Origin: Brachyspira aalborgi
Lineage (GTDB): Bacteria > Spirochaetota > Brachyspiria > Brachyspirales > Brachyspiraceae
NCBI RefSeq assembly: GCF_008016455.1
Contig: NZ_SAXU01000001.1
Span: 930,001 to 994,000 of the forward strand
Reading direction: 5' to 3'
DNA length: 64,000 nt
Of this stretch, positions 1-7,942 are shown piece after piece. A program made the translations under genes and the position numbers. The notes beneath the pieces were generated by a model, which ran no database searches, was not told the origin of the DNA, and was given only the letters and a program-made list of their open reading frames with translations. Each line of letters begins with the position of its first letter. Positions within the stretch are counted from its first letter, which is position 1.

Positions 1-405
1 TTAACAAATTCAAATCTTGAATGCATAACGACTTATATTACTTCAAGAGATAGATATATTAAAATTTATCTTAATATTTTTGAATTATCTCCAAAGCCTG
101 AAAATATATTTGAGCTTAAAGATATAGACGGAATAAAATTTTATTTGCCGCCGAATAAGAAAAAAGAAGAAAGACTTGATATTGATATGTTAAAAACTAT
201 TCCGTTATTTAGTTATAGATTTTGGTTTGAAAATTATAAATTAAAATCTTTCCATACGAAATTTGGATTAAACATGGCGATAAAGAAATTGCAATTTATT
301 ATAGAAAGAGACATGAAAAATATTAACTATTTTATTGAAAAATGGCATTCATTTCATAAACCTAATATAACCGATTGGGAAGGAAATATAATTAAGCGTT
401 TATAA
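1..405 (+). CDS. Hypothetical protein, 5' end outside the window
   Basis: The frame is open from the first base and ends at TAA 403-405, so this is the last 134 codons of a gene that begins upstream. I do not recognise the family. The visible part is rich in Lys, Phe, Ile and Tyr and shows no membrane segment, signal peptide or metal-binding cluster. A TTG at 145 is in frame but has no ribosome-binding site and the frame continues upstream of it, so it is probably not the start. The next gene begins 38 bp later in the same direction and could share a transcript. Confidence 0.6.
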   Translation, partial: LTNSNLECITTYITSRDRYIKIYLNIFELSPKPENIFELKDIDGIKFYLPPNKKKEERLDIDMLKTIPLFSYRFWFENYKLKSFHTKFGLNMAIKKLQFIIERDMKNINYFIEKWHSFHKPNITDWEGNIIKRL

Positions 406-443
406 ATTATAAAATAAATAATAAAAGAGGTTGAATAAATAAT

Positions 444-1268
444 ATGTTTTACTCTTATAAAAATATTAAAATTCATTATCAACTTATTGGAAGCGGAAAA
501 CCTATTTTTATGATACATGGACTCGACTGCGATTTAAATTTAATGAAAGGTTGCTTTGAGCCGATTTTTAAAAATAAAAATGGTTATAAAAGAATATATA
601 TAGATTTGCCTGGAATGGGAAAATCCGAAGCTTTATTAGAATACGCGTCTTCTGATAAAATTCTCGATATATTGATTTCTTTTGCTGAAAATATTATTTC
701 TAAAAATTTTTTATTAATCGGAGAATCTTACGGAGGATATTTGTCAAGAGGCATTTTATCAAAACTCGATTCAAAAATAGACGGCATGGCTTTATTATGT
801 CCCGTTGTTATTCCAATTCATGCAAAAAGAGATGTTCCTAAAAATATTATAAAATTTGAAGATAAAGATTTTATAAATACTCTTAACGATTTTGAAAGAA
901 AAACATTCGGTAAGTTTAGCGTCCTTGAAAATAAAAAAGTTTATAAAAGATATAAAAATGAAATTCTTTCTGGGATAAAAAAATGTAATAAGGATTTTAT
1001 AGAATCGCTTTGGAAAAATTATTCTTTTTCTTTTAATGTCGATAAAAAATTGAAAAAAATTAAATTTAACAAACCTGTTTTATTTATGGCTGGAAGGCAA
1101 GATATATGCGTAGGTTATAAAGATTTATATAAATTGCTTGAAGATTATCCGAGAGCGACTTTTAGCGTTATAGATATCGCGGGACATAATTTACAAATAG
1201 AACAACCCGAATTATTTAATTCTTTAGTTAAAAATTTTTTAATAAGAATTAAAATTAATAAAATATAA
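444..1268 (+). CDS. Alpha/beta hydrolase
   Basis: A 274-residue cytoplasmic alpha/beta-hydrolase-fold protein with the usual family length. The oxyanion-hole motif IHGLD lies near residue 24. The nucleophile elbow GESYGG (Ser about 94) follows a predicted beta strand, the acid is probably Asp in GRQDICVG near residue 220, and the catalytic His is in AGHNLQIEQP near residue 248. All triad residues are present, so it should be an active esterase, lipase or related hydrolase. The substrate cannot be read from the sequence. The closest general resemblance is to small serine hydrolases annotated as alpha/beta hydrolase or proline iminopeptidase-like. The start is the ATG at 444, after a purine-rich stretch (AGAGG) somewhat far upstream. 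Nothing nearby suggests a pathway. Confidence 0.85.
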   Translation: MFYSYKNIKIHYQLIGSGKPIFMIHGLDCDLNLMKGCFEPIFKNKNGYKRIYIDLPGMGKSEALLEYASSDKILDILISFAENIISKNFLLIGESYGGYLSRGILSKLDSKIDGMALLCPVVIPIHAKRDVPKNIIKFEDKDFINTLNDFERKTFGKFSVLENKKVYKRYKNEILSGIKKCNKDFIESLWKNYSFSFNVDKKLKKIKFNKPVLFMAGRQDICVGYKDLYKLLEDYPRATFSVIDIAGHNLQIEQPELFNSLVKNFLIRIKINKI

Positions 1269-1340
1269 ATGAAAATTTTTTAATTATTTAAAATAAACGC
1301 TTGAAATATTTTTAAATTAAAAATATTTAAATTAATTATA

Positions 1341-1552
1341 TTGACATTATTTTAAAAAGATTGTATAATAACAATTAATAAATATTTAAATTATTTTGTT
1401 GACAAAAAATTTTTAATGCTATAAAATATTATTAAATTAATTAAAAATAAATAGTTGACAATTTTTTTAAATATTTTATAATGTTATTAAATTAATCAAT
1501 ATTGAAAAAAAATTAAATAAACTATTGACTAATTTTTTAAATGTTGTATAAT
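1341..1552 (+). promoter_or_regulatory. Array of four tandem sigma70-type promoters
   Basis: Four near-consensus promoters lie in a row on the + strand, about 57-70 bp apart. They are TTGACA 1341-1346 with TATAAT 1364-1369 (17-bp spacer); TTGACA 1399-1404 with TAAAAT 1422-1427 (17 bp); TTGACA 1455-1460 with TATAAT 1477-1482 (16 bp); and TTGACT 1525-1530 with TATAAT 1547-1552 (16 bp). The flanks are similar (AAATTAATTAAAAATAAA-like), which suggests tandem duplication. All point to the leader ORF at 1598 and the lipoprotein at 1837. The 1269-1827 gap otherwise holds only this array and the repeat leader. Confidence 0.7.
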
Positions 1553-1597
1553 TTAATTGTAAAATGTTTGCCGAGAAATCGGTGAGGAAAGTTTAAT

Positions 1598-1690
1598 ATG
1601 AACATTACAATGAATAAAAATACTGTAATTTTGTTAAGCAAAGCAAAGCAAAGCAAAGCAAAGCAAAGCAAAGCCATAATTATATCTTAA
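1598..1690 (+). CDS. Short leader ORF containing a pentanucleotide repeat
   Basis: A 30-codon ORF with a good ribosome-binding site (AGGA 1585-1588, 9 nt before ATG 1598). It starts just after a small hairpin (CCGA 1571-1574 with TCGG 1579-1582). A second in-frame ATG is at 1610. After 13 codons it runs into the AAGCA repeat and reads as Ser-Lys-Ala-Lys-Gln units, then stops at TAA 1688-1690. In the frame reached by losing one repeat unit (or gaining two), no stop occurs between the repeat and the lipoprotein start at 1837, and that frame is the lipoprotein's own. Translation is inferred from the ribosome-binding site only. It may be a regulatory leader rather than a functional peptide. Confidence 0.45.
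   Translation: MNITMNKNTVILLSKAKQSKAKQSKAIIIS
1636..1674 (+). repeat. Pentanucleotide tandem repeat (AAGCA), 7.8 copies
   Basis: Seven perfect AAGCA units at 1636-1670 followed by AAGC. The unit length is not a multiple of three, so copy-number change by polymerase slippage would shift the frame of the leader ORF that contains it. No frame through the repeat contains a stop. Confidence 0.95.
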
Positions 1691-1836
1691 ATAATTATTT
1701 TAAATTTCTATTTCAAAAATATTTTTTACATTTAGTTAAAACTTTTTTAACTTCAATCAACTTTGATAGCTTATCAAGGAAAATAAAAAGTCCTTGTTTA
1801 ACTATAAAAAAATTTATATCAAAAGGAGTGTGCAAT

Positions 1837-2358
1837 ATGAAACACACAAAAAACATTCTTAAATCTTTATTGATAACGGTAATGGCTTTATCGTTATTGG
1901 CGGTTAGCTGTAAAAAGGACGAAGGCGGCACAAAAACGCCAACTACTCCTACAATTCAAAAAATAACCGATGCTGATTTAACTAGCACACTTAAAGCGCT
2001 TGGAGCATTAGGTGATACATCAACCACTGATATAGATTTTTCAAAAATGACGAACCCAGAAAATGGAAGCGCTAATATAACAAAAGGAGCAAGTGAAAGT
2101 AAAAGTTTAACAAAAGTTAAAGGAACTATACAAACCGTATTTCAAACTCCATTAACTCCAGTTTCTGTAACTGTAACTTTTGATACTGCAGCTGCAGCAG
2201 GTAATCAAACTGATTTAAAAGTAACTATAGTCTTTACTGCAAAAAGTGGTTTTGAATTTGATACTACAATAACAGGCGGAACTAAATATACTTACAATAA
2301 AGATAAAACAGCTACGCTAACACTAAATATTAAACCCGCTGCTGCTTGGGAACAATAA
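1837..2358 (+). CDS. Secreted lipoprotein, Brachyspira-type
   Basis: A 173-residue lipoprotein precursor. The start is ATG 1837, 8 nt after GGAG 1825-1828; a GTG at 1828 is in frame but overlaps the ribosome-binding site. The signal peptide has Lys/His at the N-terminus, a hydrophobic core (LLITVMALSLLAV) and the lipobox LAVSC, with the lipidated Cys at residue 25, followed by a Lys/Asp/Gly/Thr linker. The mature part is Thr-, Ala- and Lys-rich, probably all beta, and ends in AAAWEQ. The lipoprotein at 62583 also ends in an aromatic-acidic motif (GAWIE) and may be distantly related. Its function is unknown and it is probably surface- or periplasm-anchored. Expression may depend on the tandem promoters and repeat-containing leader upstream. 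Confidence 0.85.
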   Translation: MKHTKNILKSLLITVMALSLLAVSCKKDEGGTKTPTTPTIQKITDADLTSTLKALGALGDTSTTDIDFSKMTNPENGSANITKGASESKSLTKVKGTIQTVFQTPLTPVSVTVTFDTAAAAGNQTDLKVTIVFTAKSGFEFDTTITGGTKYTYNKDKTATLTLNIKPAAAWEQ

Positions 2359-2405
2359 TTAAATAATTTTAAAATTAATTAAAAAAACAAAATAAAGATT
2401 TGAAG

Positions 2406-2442
2406 CCCTATGTTCTTTATGAGCATAGGGATTTTATTTTTA
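2406..2442 (+). terminator. Rho-independent terminator after the lipoprotein gene
   Basis: Stem CCCTATG 2406-2412 pairs with CATAGGG 2424-2430 across an 11-nt loop and is followed by a T-rich tail (ATTTTATTTTT). It sits 47 bp after the lipoprotein stop. Confidence 0.8.
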
Positions 2443-2492
2443 AATAATGAAGATAATAATTTATTTTTATTTGTTTGGATAAGGTTTATAAA

Positions 2493-3362
2493 TTATAATT
2501 TTTCAATTTCTTTTATTGTTAAGCCTGTATTTTCGCTAATAAATTTTATATCTAAACCTGCTTTTTTTAGATTTTTGGCTATCAAAATTGATTTGTCTCT
2601 TTCTCCTTCAATTTTTCCCTCTCTTCTACCTTCTTTAATTCCTTCTTGTCTTTCTTCTTTAAGCGTTATTTGTTTATCATATTGATAAATTTCTTTCTTC
2701 TCATACTCCGACATCATTAATCGACTTCTAATAAAATTATTATATCGTTTATGCGCTTCTTCCATTATAGGTTTTTCTTTTACTATTTCTGACATATATT
2801 CCTCCATGTTATTAGTTGTAAAAAATCCAAGCCAATAATTTAAATCCTTTTTTAAATCATTATCCTTGAATTTAAATTTTTTTAATTCTATTATATGTAT
2901 TTGCAAATGGTCTGTTAGCAACCTTGCATTTTTTGTATCATAAATCATATAACAGCTATGCACATTTTTATCGTTTTTATTAAGATTAAAATTAAGAAGA
3001 TTGATACTTATTACAGGCGTTAAGTCTTCATACTCTTCGCCTTTCTTTAAAAGTTTGCTATAATTTGCCGCCCAATAATAAAGTATTCTTTCGGGAAATC
3101 TCGAATTGCCTGAAAGTTGAACCTCAATTATAACGACAGTTCCATTCTTTGTAATGCATTTCACATCAACGATTGTCTCTTTATCATTGTAATGCTTTTT
3201 TAAATTAAAAGGATTTAAAATTTCAACCGCTTTAAAAGTTTTCATGTCTGCGCTAATCATAACGGCATTTATAAAGTCAAGTAAAACTTTTTCTCCACCT
3301 TTGTCCGTGAAAAAATACCGAACGAAACAATCATTTAATGCATTAAAAGGTTTTTTATTCAT
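2493..3362 (-). CDS. Rpn family PD-(D/E)XK nuclease / putative transposase
   Basis: A 289-residue protein of the Rpn/PD-(D/E)XK family, often annotated as PD-(D/E)XK nuclease family transposase. The N-terminus (residues 1-60) has the usual NDxxFxxxF-like start and the segment around residues 60-90 carries the nuclease core: Asp in TIVDVKC, then IIEVQLSG (Glu-x-Gln in place of Glu-x-Lys, typical of this family). The region RILYYWAANYSKLLKKGEEY and the later IISINLLNF-type strand are also family hallmarks. The C-terminus is a charged coiled stretch (KEGRREGKIEGERD) followed by a small helical domain. These genes multiply in Brachyspira-like genomes and are linked to RecA-independent recombination in E. 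coli Rpn proteins. The gene stands alone. Confidence 0.85.
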   Translation of the reverse strand: MNKKPFNALNDCFVRYFFTDKGGEKVLLDFINAVMISADMKTFKAVEILNPFNLKKHYNDKETIVDVKCITKNGTVVIIEVQLSGNSRFPERILYYWAANYSKLLKKGEEYEDLTPVISINLLNFNLNKNDKNVHSCYMIYDTKNARLLTDHLQIHIIELKKFKFKDNDLKKDLNYWLGFFTTNNMEEYMSEIVKEKPIMEEAHKRYNNFIRSRLMMSEYEKKEIYQYDKQITLKEERQEGIKEGRREGKIEGERDKSILIAKNLKKAGLDIKFISENTGLTIKEIEKL

Positions 3363-3368
3363 AAGAAT

Positions 3369-3396
3369 ATTATAACAGAATAATTTTATTTGTCAA
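3369..3396 (-). promoter_or_regulatory. Promoter placed for a leaderless Rpn transcript
   Basis: On the minus strand TTGACA (3396-3391) and TATAAT (3374-3369) are separated by 16 bp. Only 6 nt separate the -10 box from the ATG at 3362, so the expected transcription start falls at or next to the start codon. No Shine-Dalgarno sequence is present in those 6 nt. Confidence 0.6.
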
Positions 3397-3437
3397 AATT
3401 TAAATTGAATTTATAAAATTTTCTATATAATAATAAA

Positions 3438-3462
3438 ATAGAGATTTAACAAAAACCTCTAT
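3438..3462 (-). terminator. Weak terminator after the DJ-1-like gene
   Basis: On the minus strand a 6-bp stem ATAGAG/CTCTAT (3462-3457 and 3443-3438) is followed by TTTTATTATT. It lies about 70 bp past the end of the gene at 3533. Confidence 0.4.
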
Positions 3463-3498
3463 ATTCAAAAAATTATAGTTTTTTTTATTTTCTAATAT

Positions 3499-3525
3499 GT
3501 CATTGTAAACGAAGTAAAGCAATAC
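3499..3525. repeat. Degenerate REP-like intergenic repeat, single arm
   Basis: The 27-bp segment begins GTCATTGTAA and ends AAGCAATAC. It resembles the GTCATTGCGA...GAAGCAATC arm seen better preserved at 63696-63727. Only one arm is present. Confidence 0.4.
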
Positions 3526-3532
3526 AAAATAA

Positions 3533-4051
3533 TTAATTTTTCAAAACATTAATCAAAGTATTCGCAAATTCTTTAGCCGACTTTGAACCTTCCGCCGTTA
3601 TAATATTTCCCGTAATTACCACATTATCTCCGACTATATCCGCTTCGCCATGTCGAACATGAGATTCGTCCGCAGTTGAACAAGTGGCTTTAATATTTTT
3701 TAGTATTCCCGCATTAGCCATTATAACGACTCCGCTTCCAATTCCCGCAACAATTTTTTTATTTTCTAAAAACAATTTTGCAAGTCCCTGCGCTCGCCAA
3801 TCGTCCCATAATGTAATGCATCCTAAACCACCGACAAATATTATAGCGTCAAAATTTACGGTATCAACTTCGCTAAATAAAAGCTCTATATTAACGGAAC
3901 TTCCCAATTTGCCTTGTCCTTCGCCGATTATTGAGGAAGAGATTTTTGTTTTATATCCGTTATTTTCAAATATTTTTTTCGTTTCAAAATATTCTTCATC
4001 TTGAAAATTTTTATAAGCCATTACATATAAAATATTATTTGTTTTTTCCAT
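3533..4051 (-). CDS. DJ-1/PfpI family protein lacking the usual nucleophile Cys
   Basis: A 172-residue single-domain DJ-1/PfpI protein (glutamine amidotransferase-like fold). The fold is recognisable from the strand AIIFVGGLGC near residue 70, the nucleophile elbow region KIVAGIGSGVVIMANAGIL near residues 98-116, and the C-terminal DNVVITGNIITAEG. In active family members the elbow reads A-I-C-A/H; here the Cys position is Gly (GIGSG), so classical Cys-dependent glyoxalase, deglycase or protease chemistry is unlikely. A Cys occurs earlier, in GGLGC. The start follows a clear AGGAGA. It is transcribed in the same direction as glgA, which begins upstream. Its function is uncertain. Confidence 0.8.
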   Translation of the reverse strand: MEKTNNILYVMAYKNFQDEEYFETKKIFENNGYKTKISSSIIGEGQGKLGSSVNIELLFSEVDTVNFDAIIFVGGLGCITLWDDWRAQGLAKLFLENKKIVAGIGSGVVIMANAGILKNIKATCSTADESHVRHGEADIVGDNVVITGNIITAEGSKSAKEFANTLINVLKN

Positions 4052-4090
4052 GACTTTTTCTCCTAGAGATTATCATTATAGAAATTATGA

Positions 4091-5584
4091 TTATAAACTG
4101 CACATATCGTCATAATTTCTTTTATTCGCTATAGCAAGCTCATAGGCTTTAATATATTCTTTTGCGCTTTTTTCCCAAGAATTATCAATTTTCATTCCTC
4201 TTAATTGCATTTTCTTAAATCTTTCGGGATAGTCATAATAAACGCTTATAGCCCAACCTATAGTATTATATAATGCCGAAGAAGTGGCGTCATAAAATTT
4301 AAATCCCGTGCCTTCTCCCGTCTCTTCATTATAATTTTCAACCGTATCTTCAAGTCCGCCCGTAGCATGAACAATAGGAATAGTTCCATATTTTAGAGAA
4401 TACATTTGATTAAGTCCGCAAGGCTCAAATAAAGAAGGCATTACAAACATATCCGCTCCCGCTTCTATCAAATGCGAAAGTTCATTATTATAGCCAATAT
4501 AAGAACCTACTCGTCCAGGATATCTTTTTGGCAAATCTCCAAAGAAACTTTCAAGTCCTTTATCTCCCGTTCCTAATATTACAAATTGCATTTTCATGTT
4601 ATTCATTAAATAATCTATTATTGAAGCTATAAATTGATAACCTTTTTGGTCCACAAATCTGCCAATCGCTCCTATTAATGCAACTTTATCGTCTTCTTCA
4701 AGTAAAAATCTTTTTTGTAATTCTCTCTTGCATATTTTTTTACCTTTCATATTTTTATCAGAAAAATTAGCGGGAATAAATTTATCTTTTTCGGGATTCC
4801 AAACATTTTCGTCTATTCCGTTAAGAATTCCAAAAAAGCTTGTAGTTTTATTTTGTAAATAAGGCGCCATTCCATGCCCGCCGTAAGGAGATGATATTTC
4901 TTTAGCGTAAGTCGGACTAACCGTCGTCACGACATCCGAAAAGAATATTCCGCCTTTAAGCAAATTAATATTTCCATGGTCTTCAAAAGTATCGGGACTA
5001 TAATTATTCCAACCTAAACCTAAATAATCATAAGTAGTTGAAGAATTATAAATTCCTTGATAATTTGCATTATGAATTGTAAGCAAACTTGCGGCTCGTC
5101 CAAGCTCATTGCTCCAATGCCAAGTTTTTATATAAGCGGGAATAGCCGCCGTCTGCCAATCGTTTACATGAGCGATATCGATATCTAATTTTAAATCTCT
5201 GCATAATTGCAAAGCCGCCATTGAAAAAAATCCAAATCTCCAAGCGTTATCTTGATAATCGTTAAAAACATTATCATGATAAAGTCCTTCTCTGCTAAAA
5301 AAATTATGATGTTCTATAAAATAAAAATCAACTTCGTTATAAACCGTTTTAAATACAGAACACCATTCTTCGCCGTTTCCCATACGAACGCACATAGTCG
5401 GAAGAACATTTTCTAAATAACAGTCCTTAAAATCAATATCTCTATATTTTGGAATAACGACAAAAGCCTCTACTCCAAACTTTTTTAAATATATCGGCAG
5501 AGAACCCGAAACATCGGCAAGTCCGCCCGTTTTTATAAAAGGAACGGCTTCAGAGGCCGCTATCATTACTTTAAGTTTAGGCAT
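4091..5584 (-). CDS. glgA: Glycogen synthase (ADP-glucose type)
   Basis: A 497-residue GT5-family glycogen synthase, close to the usual bacterial length of 470-500. The N-terminal Rossmann domain opens with the ADP-glucose/primer-binding motif KTGGLADV near residue 18. GIDENVWNPE near residue 256 begins the C-terminal domain, and the conserved acid motif EPCGLNQMYSLKYG lies near residue 390. It transfers glucose from ADP-glucose to growing alpha-1,4-glucan in the cytoplasm. Its substrate would come from GlgC, encoded far away at 60070-61356. The ATG follows AGGAG, and a promoter lies just upstream at 5605-5633. No branching enzyme or phosphorylase is adjacent. Confidence 0.95.
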   Translation of the reverse strand: MPKLKVMIAASEAVPFIKTGGLADVSGSLPIYLKKFGVEAFVVIPKYRDIDFKDCYLENVLPTMCVRMGNGEEWCSVFKTVYNEVDFYFIEHHNFFSREGLYHDNVFNDYQDNAWRFGFFSMAALQLCRDLKLDIDIAHVNDWQTAAIPAYIKTWHWSNELGRAASLLTIHNANYQGIYNSSTTYDYLGLGWNNYSPDTFEDHGNINLLKGGIFFSDVVTTVSPTYAKEISSPYGGHGMAPYLQNKTTSFFGILNGIDENVWNPEKDKFIPANFSDKNMKGKKICKRELQKRFLLEEDDKVALIGAIGRFVDQKGYQFIASIIDYLMNNMKMQFVILGTGDKGLESFFGDLPKRYPGRVGSYIGYNNELSHLIEAGADMFVMPSLFEPCGLNQMYSLKYGTIPIVHATGGLEDTVENYNEETGEGTGFKFYDATSSALYNTIGWAISVYYDYPERFKKMQLRGMKIDNSWEKSAKEYIKAYELAIANKRNYDDMCSL

Positions 5585-5604
5585 AAAAACTCCTTTATTA
5601 TTAT

Positions 5605-5633
5605 AATATACTATTTTATTTAAAAACTTTCAA
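5605..5633 (-). promoter_or_regulatory. glgA promoter
   Basis: Minus-strand TTGAAA (5633-5628), 17-bp spacer, TATATT (5610-5605), placing the start site close to the glgA ribosome-binding site. Confidence 0.55.
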
Positions 5634-5666
5634 GGCAAAATTTTAATTAATTATAAAAAATAACTC

Positions 5667-5694
5667 TTGACTTTTAATTATACTCTAATATAAT
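5667..5694 (+). promoter_or_regulatory. Promoter for the 5754 gene and tlyA
   Basis: TTGACT 5667-5672 and TATAAT 5689-5694 with a 16-bp spacer, about 60 bp before the start codon at 5754. Confidence 0.6.
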
Positions 5695-5753
5695 AAATAT
5701 ATTCTTAAATAAAGCTATGATTTTAGCGATTATATTTTTTGAGGAGATTTAAA

Positions 5754-7217
5754 ATGATTACTACAATAAAAAATAAAATAGTATTAACGGCAGTTTTATT
5801 TATAACCGTTTTCTCAATTTCGGCTTATGCGGTAGATAAAAAATATATTCCAAATACCGCCAACGCCGCAATTTCTTTTAGTTTAGATAATTTATCTAAA
5901 AAAGCGGAAGGCGATTTACAGCAAATATTTAATTCTTTATTTATGCAGAAATTTGCTGATAATTATTTGGGATATAGAGACGATGAAGCGGTAGCCGAAA
6001 TTATGACTAATAAACTCGCTCAATTATTTGATTTTTCAAAAGCTTCAAAAATTATTTTCCTAAACGATTATAAACAATCGTCAATAATAATAGATATTTT
6101 GGATATAGCCGAACTTGATAAACTTATGATTAAAATGGCAAGTCAAGAAGATAAATTAATTTCTTTTTCTGAAAATGAAAAATACAGATATTTAAGCCTT
6201 GATGAAAATATATTAATGTCTTGGAATAACGAAGTATTTGTTTTGTCTTTAAGAGGATTAATTTTTGAAGACGATTTAAATATAAAAACTTCTGCAGATA
6301 TTATATTTAATTCTGATTCTCTTGAAAACGAATATTTTATTTCTTTAGAAAACGACACTAACGATTTTTACGCTTGGGCTGATTTGTCTATTTTATCGGA
6401 TAGCGAAAGTTCTTTATTTGAATTATTTGGAAATATGCCAGAAGATATTAAAGATATTTATAAAGGCGGAATTTTAACTGCAAAGGTTAATTTTAATGAC
6501 GGAATCGCCGATATGATTTTTGACACTTATCTTCAAAATAATGATTATGATATTCTATCTACTAAAAAAGAATTGCCCGAAAAAGAATTATTAGAAAATT
6601 TATACAAATTCGTAAACGGAGATAAAAATTACGGATTCTTATCGTTTAGATTTAATAGTTCTTCTACGCTTGTAAAATCTTTTATAAGTTCATTTGTTAA
6701 CAATGAAATTTCATCTCAATTACTTGAACTTTGTGACGGAGATATTTTTGTTTCGGCTTGGGATACAGAAGAAGAGAATACGGCAATATTATTTTCAATG
6801 TCGATAACGGATGAAGAAAAAGTTAAAAACGCTTTGAAAACTTTTTCGTCTGAACAAGAAGGCGAAATTTATAATATATACGGCGATTATTATTATATAA
6901 ATAATTCTATTCTTTATATGGTTACTGAAGAAAGCGTTATTAATTCTATAGCGAAAGGAGAGACTCCTAATTCTACATTGGACGAAGACAAATTAAAATT
7001 GGCAAACGATAATATGCTTTCGCTTTATTTTAATTTTAATACCGATTTGGGATTATTATTCGATTTAGAAAAATATATAGGAGAATTTGATTCTTTATCT
7101 TTAACTTCAAATATTTTAGATAATAATCATACTCAAACTATAGTTAAAGTTGACGCTAAAGATAAAACTAAAAATATTCTTATTATTATAAAAACTTTAA
7201 TTGAAAATATTAAATAG
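5754..7217 (+). CDS. Secreted protein of unknown function
   Basis: A 487-residue exported protein. I chose ATG 5754 because GAGGAG at 5741-5746 is well spaced; the earlier in-frame TTG at 5739 overlaps that site. A cleavable signal peptide ends at AYA (about residue 25) with no lipobox Cys, so it is probably periplasmic. The mature part begins with IPNTANAAISFSLDNLSKKA, a layout like the start of DUF4836-type proteins (a residue position for avoiding high energy after a short 'I-P-x-x-A' opening), but I am not sure of that match. It is acidic, rich in Asp, Glu and Asn, with repeated FSxSFxxxN-type beta strands and no catalytic motif I recognise. Its stop overlaps the GTG start of tlyA by one base, so the two are co-transcribed. 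Confidence 0.75.
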   Translation: MITTIKNKIVLTAVLFITVFSISAYAVDKKYIPNTANAAISFSLDNLSKKAEGDLQQIFNSLFMQKFADNYLGYRDDEAVAEIMTNKLAQLFDFSKASKIIFLNDYKQSSIIIDILDIAELDKLMIKMASQEDKLISFSENEKYRYLSLDENILMSWNNEVFVLSLRGLIFEDDLNIKTSADIIFNSDSLENEYFISLENDTNDFYAWADLSILSDSESSLFELFGNMPEDIKDIYKGGILTAKVNFNDGIADMIFDTYLQNNDYDILSTKKELPEKELLENLYKFVNGDKNYGFLSFRFNSSSTLVKSFISSFVNNEISSQLLELCDGDIFVSAWDTEEENTAILFSMSITDEEKVKNALKTFSSEQEGEIYNIYGDYYYINNSILYMVTEESVINSIAKGETPNSTLDEDKLKLANDNMLSLYFNFNTDLGLLFDLEKYIGEFDSLSLTSNILDNNHTQTIVKVDAKDKTKNILIIIKTLIENIK

Positions 7218-7942
7218 TGAGATTAGACGAATATCTTTTTAAGAACGGTTATACCGAAAGCAGAGCTAAAGCGCAGGATATAATACTTGCAGGTTGCGTT
7301 TTTGTAAACGATATTAAAGTTACTTCAAAAGCTCAAAATATAAAAGATATCGATAAAATTAATATTATTCAAAATAGAAAATATGTTTCCCGTGCGGGCA
7401 GCAAATTAGAAAAAGCTTTTTTTGAATTTGATATTTCGGTTAAAGATAAAATATGTTTGGATATCGGCTCTTCTACGGGCGGTTTTACCGATTGCCTTCT
7501 TCAAAACGGCGCTAAAAAAGTTTACGCTTTGGATGTCGGACATAATCAATTAGTTTATAAATTAAGAAACGACAAAAGAGTTGTATCGATTGAAGACTTT
7601 AACGCTAAAAATATAAAAAAAGAAATGTTTGAAGAAAATATATCCGTTATCGTAAGCGATGTTTCTTTTATATCGATAACAAAAATAGCTCCCGTTATTT
7701 ATAGAGAATTTGAAAATTTTGAATTTTGGATTAGTTTAATAAAACCTCAATTTGAAGCGGAAAAATCGGAAATATCAAAAGGCGGAATAATAAGAGACGA
7801 TAAATTAAGGGAAAGTATTTTAAATAAAGCTATAAAAAAAATTGAAGAAATAGGATTTAAAGAAATAAAAAAAACTATCTCGCCTATAAAAGGAGCTAAA
7901 GGAAATATAGAATATTTGGTTTATTTTATAAGAAATAATTGA
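7217..7942 (+). CDS. tlyA: TlyA family rRNA 2'-O-methyltransferase (haemolysin A)
   Basis: A 241-residue protein with an N-terminal S4 RNA-binding domain (residues 1-60, RLDEYLFKNGYTESRAKAQDII) and an FtsJ-like methyltransferase domain. Visible motifs are YVSRAGSKLEKAF, the SAM loop DIGSSTGGFTDCLL, the SDVSF strand, KPQFEAEK and the late EYLVYF, which together supply the K-D-K-E tetrad of 2'-O-methyltransferases. TlyA modifies 16S/23S rRNA and sets capreomycin sensitivity in other bacteria; in B. hyodysenteriae tlyA was cloned as a haemolysin gene. The start is GTG overlapping the upstream stop (TAGTG), a sign of translational coupling. The gene meets the convergent 7943-9112 gene with no gap at all. 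Confidence 0.95.
   Translation: MRLDEYLFKNGYTESRAKAQDIILAGCVFVNDIKVTSKAQNIKDIDKINIIQNRKYVSRAGSKLEKAFFEFDISVKDKICLDIGSSTGGFTDCLLQNGAKKVYALDVGHNQLVYKLRNDKRVVSIEDFNAKNIKKEMFEENISVIVSDVSFISITKIAPVIYREFENFEFWISLIKPQFEAEKSEISKGGIIRDDKLRESILNKAIKKIEEIGFKEIKKTISPIKGAKGNIEYLVYFIRNN

Noticed and set aside
1713-1931. Minus-strand ORF of 72 codons across the lipoprotein start
   Set aside because: It is antisense to the leader and signal-peptide region, with no ribosome-binding site or family match; the + strand explains the sequence.
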